NCBI GenBank assembly: GCA_964402175.1
Contig: CAYOBN010000021.1
Location: 5,841 to 69,840 of the forward strand
Source: JAWKUK01 sp964402175
Lineage (GTDB): Bacteria; Planctomycetota; UBA1135; GCA-002686595
DNA length: 64,000 nucleotides
Reading direction: 5' to 3'
The translations under genes and the position numbers were made by a program. Below the pieces are notes generated by a model. The model worked only from the letters and a program-made list of their open reading frames with translations, did no database searches and was not told the origin of the DNA. Each line of letters begins with the position of its first letter. Positions within the stretch are counted from its first letter, which is position 1. Positions 1 through 7,306 of the stretch are shown one piece after another.

Positions 1-2
1 AC

Positions 3-164
3 CTGTGGGTGGTCCGGGCCGCGGTCGGGCACGCGCTCGGCCTGCCGCCCGAGCGCACCCCGCAGGTGGCGGTCGCCCCGGGCGGGATCGTGGCCCTCGA
101 CTGGCCCGCAGAGCGTCCGGCGCAGCCGTACCGGCGCCCGAGCCTCGTTCGGCTCGGGCTCTGA
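3..164 (+). CDS. C-terminal fragment, probable histidine phosphatase family protein
   Basis: The window opens inside a reading frame that runs from base 3 to a TGA at 162-164. The visible 53 residues (LWVVRAAVGHALGLPPER..., then VAPGGIVALDWPAERP) have the alternating pattern of the end of a histidine phosphatase or phosphoglycerate-mutase-like domain: a helix 'R..V.HALGLP' followed by the 'G.I..LDW' strands. The catalytic RHG motif would lie upstream, outside the window, so the family call rests on the tail alone. Longer open frames over the same bases have Arg/Ala-rich shadow composition and were not chosen. Confidence 0.45.
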   Translation: MWVVRAAVGHALGLPPERTPQVAVAPGGIVALDWPAERPAQPYRRPSLVRLGL

Positions 165-197
165 AGAAGCCCCGAGGATTCGAGGCGCCCGCGCTGC

Positions 198-503
198 TCA
201 GTTGGCCGACGGCCCGCCCTTCGGCCCGCTGCGCGGGCCCGCACCGGGGCCGCCCGGCGCGCCGCCGTCCTTCGGGCCGAACCCTGGTTTCTGGGGCGGA
301 CCCGCAGGGCCGTCGCCCTCGGGATCGAACCCGAGGCGCAGCTCGAGCATGCGCCGGAAGTCGAACGCACCCTCGCCGAGGTGCGAGGCGAGCCACACGA
401 AGTAGCAGTCCACCGGATCGACCGCGTCGTCGACGGGGAAAGCCGCCTTGCAGGTCAGGTCACACGGGCGCGTCTTGTCGATGAAGCAGTGTTTGACAGC
501 CAC
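198..503 (-). CDS. small conserved-looking Cys-containing protein with Pro/Gly tail
   Basis: This 101-aa protein starts MAVKHCFIDKTRPC. The first ~60 residues look like a folded module with four cysteines (C6, C14, C18 and one in VDCYFVWLA), many aromatic residues and ordinary charge balance. The last ~40 residues are a low-complexity Pro/Gly/Lys tail. The head is much less Arg/Ala-rich than the shadow frames around it, which is why I accept it as real. I do not recognise the family. The four cysteines could bind a metal, but no standard CxxC pair is present. It is divergent from the lipoprotein gene starting at 694, and the AT-richer stretch near 570-595 between them is the likely promoter area. 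Confidence 0.6.
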   Translation of the reverse strand: MAVKHCFIDKTRPCDLTCKAAFPVDDAVDPVDCYFVWLASHLGEGAFDFRRMLELRLGFDPEGDGPAGPPQKPGFGPKDGGAPGGPGAGPRSGPKGGPSAN

Positions 504-693
504 GGGTGCGAGTGTACGGGCCCGGGACGGCGGGCTCCATGCGCGGCCCAGTGTACCACCTGGAGAGCGACATAACGTACATTATCCGAAGTTGCGTACG
601 AGGCGCCTCGGGGGGGCTCCGGCGGCGCGCGTTGCCCCGTTCGCGGGTTCCGTGATCCAGTCCCATCCCGGGTCTGCCGATCCCAACCCTGTG

Positions 694-1380
694 ATGCGCT
701 CCCACATCGTCCCGTCCTCCGTCCGTGTGTTCCCTCGGGTCTCGACCGCCGCTCTGTCGTTGTTCGCGGCGGTCCTCACGGCGCTCGTCTTCGGACCCGG
801 CTGCGCTGCGTTCGGTGGCGGCGGCTCCGCGGCACGGGCCTCGGCCGCCGCTGCGCCGGCGGTCACCGGCGTCTACGCGCCCGGAGTGCCGACGTCCCAT
901 CCGCCGTTCGCGACCTTCCACGCAAGCTGGAAGTTGCGCATGAGCGTACCCTACGCCTATCTGGAGCACCGCGGGCACTACAACGACGCGCGCGCGCTCG
1001 TCAGCACGCTGATGCGCGAGATCGACGCCCAACGCATCCAAGTCGACGGTCCGCCGTTTGTGCTGTTCTTCGACGACCCGGCCCAGAAACCCGTCGGCGA
1101 GCTCGTCGCGCGGGTCTGCGTGCCGATCGCCGGCCAGCGCTCACCGAGCTCGCCGCTGCGCTACGACGTGCTCCCGGAGGCCAACGTCGCCTACGCCGCG
1201 GTCAGCGGTTCGTACATCGCCGTGCCCGAGGCCTACCCGCACCTCAACGCGTACCTCGACCGTTACGACTGGGAACTCGCCGGTCCGATCCGCGAGATCT
1301 ACGTCGTTCCGCCGGGCGGGATCCGCGATCCGAGCCAGCTCCTGTGCGAGATCCAGTTCCCGGTCGCGACGCGCAACTGA
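694..1380 (+). CDS. GyrI-like small-molecule-binding domain lipoprotein
   Basis: A 228-aa protein if started at ATG 694 (a GTG lies just upstream at 691). A hydrophobic signal sequence (residues ~17-34) ends at GPGC with the Cys at 37, so it is probably a lipoprotein, although GPG is not a standard lipobox. The mature part (PYAYLEHRGHYNDARALVST..., 'FFDDPAQKPVGELVARVCVPI', and 'AYLDRYDWELAGPIREIYV') matches the GyrI-like or AraC effector-binding fold (SOUL/GyrI superfamily), which binds small ligands. The open frame extends further upstream, but that part has shadow composition and overlaps the divergent gene. It is convergent with the gene ending at 1388. Confidence 0.7.
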   Translation: MRSHIVPSSVRVFPRVSTAALSLFAAVLTALVFGPGCAAFGGGGSAARASAAAAPAVTGVYAPGVPTSHPPFATFHASWKLRMSVPYAYLEHRGHYNDARALVSTLMREIDAQRIQVDGPPFVLFFDDPAQKPVGELVARVCVPIAGQRSPSSPLRYDVLPEANVAYAAVSGSYIAVPEAYPHLNAYLDRYDWELAGPIREIYVVPPGGIRDPSQLLCEIQFPVATRN

Positions 1381-1387
1381 GCGCCCA

Positions 1388-3154
1388 TCAGGTCGCGGCC
1401 GCCGCCTCGGGCGGATAGACCCGCAGCACCTGCAGCACGCCGCCCGAGACCGTCCCGCGCAGGCGATCGCCGCGCGCGAGCAGCCGCGCGAGGCGCGGAT
1501 CGAGGCTCAGTCCCGACGGTTCGCCGTCGCGCCCGAGCAGCGTCGCCGCGGCGTCGTCCGCGACTTCGAAGACCTCGCCGAGGTCCTCCAGCGTCTCCGT
1601 GTCTGCGCTCCGACTGCGCGGGCATAGCCGGTTCGCTTCGACGACCCGCGGCAAGGACGACGCGAGGCCCGCGAGCGCGGGCTCCAGGACCTCCATCACG
1701 TCGTGGTCGTGCGCTTCGCGGCACCACTCGCCGAAGCGCCGCAGCGCTTGGATCAGCGACGTGGCTGCGTCGGCGTCGCGCAGCACGCCGCGCTCCAGCA
1801 CCCAGAAGCTCGCAAAACGCACGAGCTCGCGGCCGCCGAGCTCCTCGAAGACCCCGATGTGCGCGCCGTAGTTCGCCAGGTGCGCGAGCGGCGCGAGCGC
1901 CCGCGCGGCGTCTTCGCCTTCCGTGACTCCGGTCTCCCAGACGAGCTCGTGCACCATGGCTCCGACGACGCCCGGGAAGTCCGGCGCGGGGCTCTCTTCG
2001 TCGTCATCGGTGTCATCGTCCGCGCCATCGAGCCCGAGCGCCGCGCGCAGCGCAGCGAGCTCACTCGCCGCGTCGCGGCCCGCGGCGCGGTTGCGCGTGA
2101 ACTCCTCGACCGCCCGGATACGCGCTTCGTCCGGCAACTCCGAACCTTCACCCGCGGCCCGCGCACGGGCCTGCGGCGCCTCGGCCGCGCCCGCGCCCGT
2201 GCCGCCCTTTGCGGGCCCCGCACCGCCGCGCTCGGACGCGGAGCGCGCGTCGAGCGCACGCCACGCCGCGAGCAGCACCCGCCGCGCCGCTTCCAGGTCC
2301 AGGTCGGACTCGAACGCGAGGGTGTCGAGCGCCGCCCCGAGCGCGTCCCCCCCACCGAGCGCCAGCGCTTCTCTGGCGGGCGGCGCCGCGGCGAGGAGGT
2401 CGAGCAGGGCCTCGACGTGTGCCGGTGTGACGCCGTGCTCGAGCAGCCAGCGCCTGGCCTCGTCGAGCGCGACCTCGGGGTCCTCGGCGACGGTCGCGTC
2501 GGCGGCGCGCGCGCCGAAGAACATGCGCTCGAGCTCGGCCTGGCCGAGGCGCAGGATCGTCGCGCCCGGTCCGGTGCGCAGGCGCTCGAGGTCGCGCTCC
2601 AGCGCTTGCAGGAGCCCCGGGCCGCGGAAGACGGCCGCCGCCGGCGACGCGCAGTGCAGGCCCCCACCGACCGGGTGCAACCGACCGACGAGCAGGTCCC
2701 CCGGCGCGAGCCGCAGCGAGAGCTCCGGGCCGTGCAGCGCGTAGCGCGCGAGGCCCGTGACATCGCGCAGCCACGCGCCGTCGCCAGCGTGGATGTCCTC
2801 CACCTCGAAGCAGCCGGTCGTCGACGTCAGGAGGCCCTGCAGGGCGAGCTCCAGCGCCTCGGGGTCTCCGTCGCTCGACCCCGCCGCGAGGGCCTCGCGC
2901 AGCGGCCCGAGCAGGCGCTCGACGGGGGCCCCGAGCAGGCTCGGGCTGTGGCGCTCGAGCAGGAACCACTCCGCGTGGCGCCGCGCCGCGAGCTCTGCTG
3001 CCGCCGGGTCATCGAGCGCCACAGCCGTACCGAAGTACAGCGGCACACTGTCCGCGAGCTCGCGCTGCACGGCGGGGTCGCGGCGGACGGTGCCGAGGAG
3101 CGCACTGAAGGCGCGCTCGACGGCTTCGAAGAGCTCGGACGGGGTGGCGTTCAC
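1388..3154 (-). CDS. hypothetical protein, helical, unknown function
   Basis: A protein of about 588 aa. The open frame begins further up, but residues before GTG 3154 are Arg/Pro-rich shadow sequence. From this GTG it reads VNATPSELFEAVERAFSALL, with AAGGGG immediately upstream. The body is a run of amphipathic Ala/Leu-rich helices with an acidic low-complexity stretch around residues 375-385 (ADDDTDDDEESP) and a C-terminal segment 'LRGTVSGGVLQVLRVYPPEA'. No catalytic motif, signal peptide or membrane segment is apparent. I do not recognise the family. It is divergent from the CvpA-like gene with about 160 bp between. Confidence 0.6.
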   Translation of the reverse strand: MNATPSELFEAVERAFSALLGTVRRDPAVQRELADSVPLYFGTAVALDDPAAAELAARRHAEWFLLERHSPSLLGAPVERLLGPLREALAAGSSDGDPEALELALQGLLTSTTGCFEVEDIHAGDGAWLRDVTGLARYALHGPELSLRLAPGDLLVGRLHPVGGGLHCASPAAAVFRGPGLLQALERDLERLRTGPGATILRLGQAELERMFFGARAADATVAEDPEVALDEARRWLLEHGVTPAHVEALLDLLAAAPPAREALALGGGDALGAALDTLAFESDLDLEAARRVLLAAWRALDARSASERGGAGPAKGGTGAGAAEAPQARARAAGEGSELPDEARIRAVEEFTRNRAAGRDAASELAALRAALGLDGADDDTDDDEESPAPDFPGVVGAMVHELVWETGVTEGEDAARALAPLAHLANYGAHIGVFEELGGRELVRFASFWVLERGVLRDADAATSLIQALRRFGEWCREAHDHDVMEVLEPALAGLASSLPRVVEANRLCPRSRSADTETLEDLGEVFEVADDAAATLLGRDGEPSGLSLDPRLARLLARGDRLRGTVSGGVLQVLRVYPPEAAAAT

Positions 3155-3314
3155 CCCCTTATCGTAAGCCGTGCCGGGCCGCGGAGCCTCGCCGCGCGGC
3201 AGAGTTCGAGGCGCTCGCCGGCGCTCGTCGGTTCGGCCCTCCCGCGGAATCGCGCCCGGAACCGGTCTCGTTCGCGGGCGATCCGGCCGATGAGACCCCT
3301 GGAGCATTGCAACC

Positions 3315-4013
3315 ATGGGAACCTTCGTCCTCGCCCTTCAGGAAGCCGCGGCCCCCGGCGGCGGCGGCACGCTGCTCGGCAACTGGATCCGTGGCACGCC
3401 GTGGATCGACATCGTCGGCCTCGTCATCGTCGCGACGTTCCTCGGCCTCGGCATCAAACACGGCCTCGTGTGGCAGGTCACGCGCCTGCTCGGCATGTTG
3501 ATTGCTGTGGCGATCGCGCGCAGCGTGTCGCCCGAGCTCGTGCCGAAGTTCGTGCAAGCCCTCGAGCTGCCCGAGCGCGCGTGCCAGGGCATCGTGTGGC
3601 TCTTGACCTTCGTGGCGTGCCTCCTCATCGCCTCCGGCATCGGCATGATCGGCAAGCGCGCGCTGCAGGCCGTGCAGCTCGGCCCGATGGACCGCACCGG
3701 CGGCGCGCTAGCGGGCGCGCTCACGGGGATGGTCGTGCACTCCGCGCTGATGGTGCTCTTGATGTCCGTCGGCAGCACTCGCTGGACGACTTCGACCTTC
3801 GAAGGCTCACGCAGCGCCGTGTTGCTGGACAACTTGGCGCGCAAGTCGAACGTGCTGCTCAACGCTCAAGCCGCGGAGCGCATCGTCGGCCCCTGGGGGC
3901 AGCAGTACGACCTGCAGAAGGGCCGCGAGATGCGCGAGCGCGCCCTGGCGGTCGAGCAGAACGCGCGCCAGGGTGTGGTGCCCGTCGAGTCGACGCCGCG
4001 CGCCGTGCGCTGA
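3315..4013 (+). CDS. CvpA family membrane protein
   Basis: A 232-aa integral membrane protein of the colicin V production (CvpA) family. Four hydrophobic segments are visible at about residues 32-48, 54-70, 92-113 and 131-152. The first begins 'PWIDIVGLVIVATFLGLGIKHGLVWQ', the family's characteristic opening (D-x-x-...-G-x-x-x-G-...-G). The remaining ~80 residues are hydrophilic and end in a low-complexity tail. GGAG lies about 8 nt before the ATG. CvpA proteins are inner-membrane proteins of poorly defined role linked to envelope maintenance. It is a monocistronic unit here, divergent from the gene at 1388-3154 and convergent with 4074-4718. Confidence 0.85.
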   Translation: MGTFVLALQEAAAPGGGGTLLGNWIRGTPWIDIVGLVIVATFLGLGIKHGLVWQVTRLLGMLIAVAIARSVSPELVPKFVQALELPERACQGIVWLLTFVACLLIASGIGMIGKRALQAVQLGPMDRTGGALAGALTGMVVHSALMVLLMSVGSTRWTTSTFEGSRSAVLLDNLARKSNVLLNAQAAERIVGPWGQQYDLQKGREMRERALAVEQNARQGVVPVESTPRAVR

Positions 4014-4073
4014 CGTCCAGAGGCCACTCCACGGACGGATCGGGCGCACGGCCTGCGCCGCCGCGCGAGGCGC

Positions 4074-4718
4074 TCACTCCGCGTGCTCGATCCAAGCCGC
4101 GGGCAGTACGAGGCGCGCCCCACCGGGCGCGCTCTCGAGCTCGATCCCTGCAGCGAGCTGTAGGAGGCGCCCCGCGCTCTCCGCTTCGATGTGGAACGGG
4201 CGCAGCTCGAGCGCGACCGCGCCGTCGTCCGCCACCATCCAGCGCCCGCTGCACGTGCAGCGCTCGCGCGCCGCGCGTTCGACCGCGAGCCACGCAAAAC
4301 ACGCGACCGCCCATGCGGGCTGCCAGCCATCGAGCGCAGACGGCCGCAGCCGCGGCGTGCGCTCGCGCTCGAGGTCGAACGGCACCTCGCGGCGCCGCGC
4401 GGCGATCGCGACGAGGTCCAGCACGAGGCGCAGGCCGCGCGGCTCCCGGCGCGCCTGCAGCGCGTTGGCGCCGAGGGCGCTGCCCAGGACCGCCAGCACG
4501 TAGCCGAGGTCGCGCGCGCGCTCGCCGGCGCGCGCCAAGTCGTCGGCGCGCGCGACGAAGAGCTCGTCCGCTCCGCCGAGCTCCAGCACCGCCCGCATCC
4601 CGGTCAACAGCTGCGTCTGGTTGTTGAACTCGTGCAACAGGACCGGCAGGAGCGCCGCGACCCAAGGATCGAGCTGCAGCCGCTGGGGCGCGCTCGGGTC
4701 GGCGATCGTCGGCTGCAT
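4074..4718 (-). CDS. degenerate histidine-kinase-like protein (H-box only)
   Basis: A 214-aa protein started at ATG 4718 (MQPTIADP...). The longer frame would run into tRNA-Leu. Residues ~20-40 carry LLPVLLHEFNNQTQLLTGM, which resembles the H-box helix of the two-component kinase dimerisation domain (H-E-[FL]-[NR]-N). The following ~90 residues form a second helix and a hydrophobic region (WAVACFAWLAVERAARE), as in the DHp-ATPase junction. I see no N-box, G1/G2 glycine boxes or other ATP-binding signature, so it probably cannot autophosphorylate. It may be a phosphotransfer-type or scaffold protein. No response regulator lies beside it. Confidence 0.6.
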   Translation of the reverse strand: MQPTIADPSAPQRLQLDPWVAALLPVLLHEFNNQTQLLTGMRAVLELGGADELFVARADDLARAGERARDLGYVLAVLGSALGANALQARREPRGLRLVLDLVAIAARRREVPFDLERERTPRLRPSALDGWQPAWAVACFAWLAVERAARERCTCSGRWMVADDGAVALELRPFHIEAESAGRLLQLAAGIELESAPGGARLVLPAAWIEHAE

Positions 4719-4736
4719 CGGCGTGTTCGTTCCAGG

Positions 4737-4823
<87 letters not shown>

Positions 4824-4877
4824 CGCTGTGCGGCGCAGAGGATAGCGCCGGAGCGTCCTGCGCAGAAGTCCCCAGTG

Positions 4878-4914
4878 ACAACAAAGGGCGCCCCGGTGTG
4901 GACCGGAGCGCCCT
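4878..4914 (-). terminator. intrinsic terminator of the secreted-protein gene
   Basis: The arms at 4886-4897 and 4902-4913 form a 12-bp hairpin with one mismatch. On the minus strand it is followed by TTTGTTGT. It lies 40 bp after the stop codon of the gene at 4954-6012, in the right orientation to end that transcript. Confidence 0.6.
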
Positions 4915-4953
4915 CATGGCTGTACTCACGCGGCGCCTACGCGCCGCCCGCGC

Positions 4954-6012
4954 TCATTGGAACGCGATCGACAGGCCGTTCGAGAAGTTGGACGTCGCGG
5001 AGCCGCCGATGACGTCGCGGTACCAGGTCGTGAAGTTCCAGGTCTGGCCCGCTGCCACCGCGACGAACCCGCTGGGGGTCGGCTGCTGCGTCAGGTTCAG
5101 CGCCAGCGAGAACGAGCCCGTTGCGCCCGAGTTGCGGATCTGGCCCGGCCCGACGTAGCGACCGATCTGGCCGCCGAGGCACAGCCTACCCTGGCTCCCG
5201 CCCGGGTTCGGGATGTTGCCCTGCGTGAGGCTCGTCAGGTAGAAGCCGAAGGCGTTGAGCGGCAACGACGAGGTCGTCAGCGTCACGTTGTTCTGCGCGA
5301 CGAGCGAGCTGCCCTGGGCGCTGATCGCCGCGGGGACACCCGTCGAGTTGTTGTTGGCGGTGCAGTACGCGTTGCCGAGGCCGCCCGGCCCGAGCGGCAC
5401 GATCTGCAGGCCGTTGATCGAGTCGAACGACGTGCCGACGTCGGTGTTGATCGTGACGCTGCCGCCGGCCGTCACCGTGATGCGGTGCTCGGAGTGCGTG
5501 ACACCCGACTGAAAGCCCGCGGCGAAGTCGCCGCCGACGAGCTGGATCCCGTCGGGCGACCCCGTGACTTCGACCGACGTGAAGAACGCGTTCGAGTCCG
5601 GGGCCATCGCGTACGTGAAGATCCGGTACTCACCCGGGGTGAGCCCGCTGATCGTGAAGGTCGAGAGCGCCGAGTTGTAGAAGCAGTCGTCGAACAGCGC
5701 CTGCGCGTCACCGGTCGTCGTCGGCCCGTCGAACTCGAGCGGCAGGAAGCCGCCGCTGCCGAGCGGGTCCAGGTTCAGCGTGACTCCCGAGGGCGAGCCG
5801 TCGAGGCGCAGGAGGCTGGTGATGTACGGGCCGGTACCGAAGAGGTCCGTATCGACCCCGTTCCAGGTGCCGGGCTGGTTGCCTGCGGCTCCGAACGTGC
5901 TGGCCGGAACGCCGAAGCCGAAGCCCGCGCTCCCGAAGTCGATGTTGAAGCCCTGGGCTCCGGCGCTGGCGGCGAGGGCCGGGACGAGGGCGAGGAGATG
6001 GAGGTGGCGCAT
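4954..6012 (-). CDS. secreted protein with planctomycete-type C-terminal YC/NSTG domain
   Basis: A 352-aa protein started at ATG 6012, where a clean signal peptide begins (MRHLHLLALVPALAASAGAQ, cleavage near residue 20). Residues 21-~205 are Gly/Asp/Thr-rich, start FNIDFGSAG and look like a beta-sandwich domain of unknown function. Residues ~214-352 form a module with motifs NAYC, NSTG, LCLGG-x-IGRY, GQTWNF, WYRD and SNFSNG, ending exactly at the C terminus. The protease at 57037-59403 carries the same module in the same place. A terminal shared module on otherwise unrelated secreted proteins suggests a sorting or surface-attachment role; that is inference. The longer upstream frame is shadow sequence. 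Confidence 0.8.
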   Translation of the reverse strand: MRHLHLLALVPALAASAGAQGFNIDFGSAGFGFGVPASTFGAAGNQPGTWNGVDTDLFGTGPYITSLLRLDGSPSGVTLNLDPLGSGGFLPLEFDGPTTTGDAQALFDDCFYNSALSTFTISGLTPGEYRIFTYAMAPDSNAFFTSVEVTGSPDGIQLVGGDFAAGFQSGVTHSEHRITVTAGGSVTINTDVGTSFDSINGLQIVPLGPGGLGNAYCTANNNSTGVPAAISAQGSSLVAQNNVTLTTSSLPLNAFGFYLTSLTQGNIPNPGGSQGRLCLGGQIGRYVGPGQIRNSGATGSFSLALNLTQQPTPSGFVAVAAGQTWNFTTWYRDVIGGSATSNFSNGLSIAFQ

Positions 6013-6170
6013 GGCGTGGATCGGGCGTGAGTGGTGCCGGCTTGCGAGGCGGTGGGAGGAATCCGCTTCTAGGGAAAGCTTCCCCCGCTTTGGCCGCGAG
6101 GGCAAGTCGCAAGCTGTGTCCTGCGTGAGCGAGCCGCCGGGGGGGCGCGCCCCGCCGCTCAGCGCGCCGC

Positions 6171-7268
6171 TCAGCGCGCCGCACTGGGCGCCGCACTGCG
6201 CTCGAGGGCGCGCGCGAGCACTTCGAAACACAGCGTCCGGTAATCCATGCCCACTGCGGCTGCTTCGCGCGGCAAGAGCGAGCGCGGCGTGAACCCCGGC
6301 AGCGTGTTCACTTCGAGCAGCACCGGCACCGCGTCCGGTTCTGAGACACCGGGGGCCGGACCCGGGACGATGAAGTCGATCCGGGCGTAACCCGTGCCCC
6401 CCACCGCGCCCCAGGTCGCCCGCGCCGCTGCCTGCACACGGCGCTCGTTCTCGGCCCCGAGCGCCTCGGCGGGGCAGCGCTCGAGCGCGCCGTCCGCCGC
6501 GTACTTCTCCGCGAAGTCGAAGAAGCGCCCGCCCTTCGGCAGGATCTCGACGACGGGCAGGGCGTTCGCTGCAGCGCCGTCACCCAGCAGGCCCGCGCTC
6601 ACTTCGAGCCCCGTCACCGCCGCCTCGACCACCGCATCGCCGCCGGCCGCGTGGATCGCGTCGAGGGCGGCGCCGACCTCGCTGTCCGAGGCGCAACGGA
6701 ACACGAGCACCGACGAGCCGCCCGTCGCATGTTTGACGAAGCGCACGCTGCCCGGCAACTGCGCCGCCCGTGCGACGAGCCGGTCGCGGTCGCGCACGAG
6801 CGTGCTGTGCAGCGCGCAGAACCCCGGCGCGACGCGCACGCCAGCTTCGGCCGCGACGAGGCGCGTGTGGCCCTTGTGCATGCAGAGCGCGCCGGTCGCG
6901 TGGCCCGTGCCCGTGAACGTCCGACCGGCGACCTCGAGGAAAGCCGCGATGCGGCCGTCTTCGCCCGCGCCGCCGTGCAGCGCCAGCAAGAAGAGCGCAT
7001 CGGCCGGCAGCGCCTCCAGCGCGGCCGTCGGCGCGAGCGCGCGCCCGGCGACCACCCAGCGCCCCTCGGTATCGAGCTCGACCGCGTGCACCGGCGGGCG
7101 CAGCGCCGCGGTCGCGCTCGCGGCGAGGCTCGCGGGATCTTCACCCGACAGGGCGGCAGAGATCGCGCGGCCGCTCGCGAGTGAGACCTCACGCTCGGTC
7201 GAGCTGCCCCCCGAGAGGACGACGATGGGGCGGGTGGCCAGGGCCGCGGCCACGCGGGGCCAGGTCAC
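6171..7268 (-). CDS. ddl: D-alanine--D-alanine ligase
   Basis: A 365-aa ATP-grasp enzyme that joins two D-alanines for the peptidoglycan stem peptide, in the cytoplasm. The N terminus reads PIVVLSGGSSTEREVSLASG, the family's first signature. LHGGAGEDGRIAAFLE, the phosphate-binding loop KHATGGSSVLV, the segment TGYARIDFIV and the closing motif LLEVNTLPGFTPRSLLP all follow in the expected order. The start is GTG 7268; a longer open frame upstream only shadows the neighbouring gene. No clear Shine-Dalgarno precedes the GTG. It lies 38 bp downstream of a UDP-sugar pyrophosphorylase, another precursor-supply enzyme. Confidence 0.93.
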   Translation of the reverse strand: MTWPRVAAALATRPIVVLSGGSSTEREVSLASGRAISAALSGEDPASLAASATAALRPPVHAVELDTEGRWVVAGRALAPTAALEALPADALFLLALHGGAGEDGRIAAFLEVAGRTFTGTGHATGALCMHKGHTRLVAAEAGVRVAPGFCALHSTLVRDRDRLVARAAQLPGSVRFVKHATGGSSVLVFRCASDSEVGAALDAIHAAGGDAVVEAAVTGLEVSAGLLGDGAAANALPVVEILPKGGRFFDFAEKYAADGALERCPAEALGAENERRVQAAARATWGAVGGTGYARIDFIVPGPAPGVSEPDAVPVLLEVNTLPGFTPRSLLPREAAAVGMDYRTLCFEVLARALERSAAPSAAR

Positions 7269-7306
7269 TGGCCAGGCACTCTGTTGGTTCAAAGCGGCTC
7301 GCGGGG

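Noticed and set aside
1703..4627. Very long plus-strand open frame (974 codons) over several minus- and plus-strand genes
   Set aside because: Arg/Ala/Pro-rich composition, no motifs, and it covers the CvpA, hypothetical and H-box genes. High GC removes stop codons from shadow frames.
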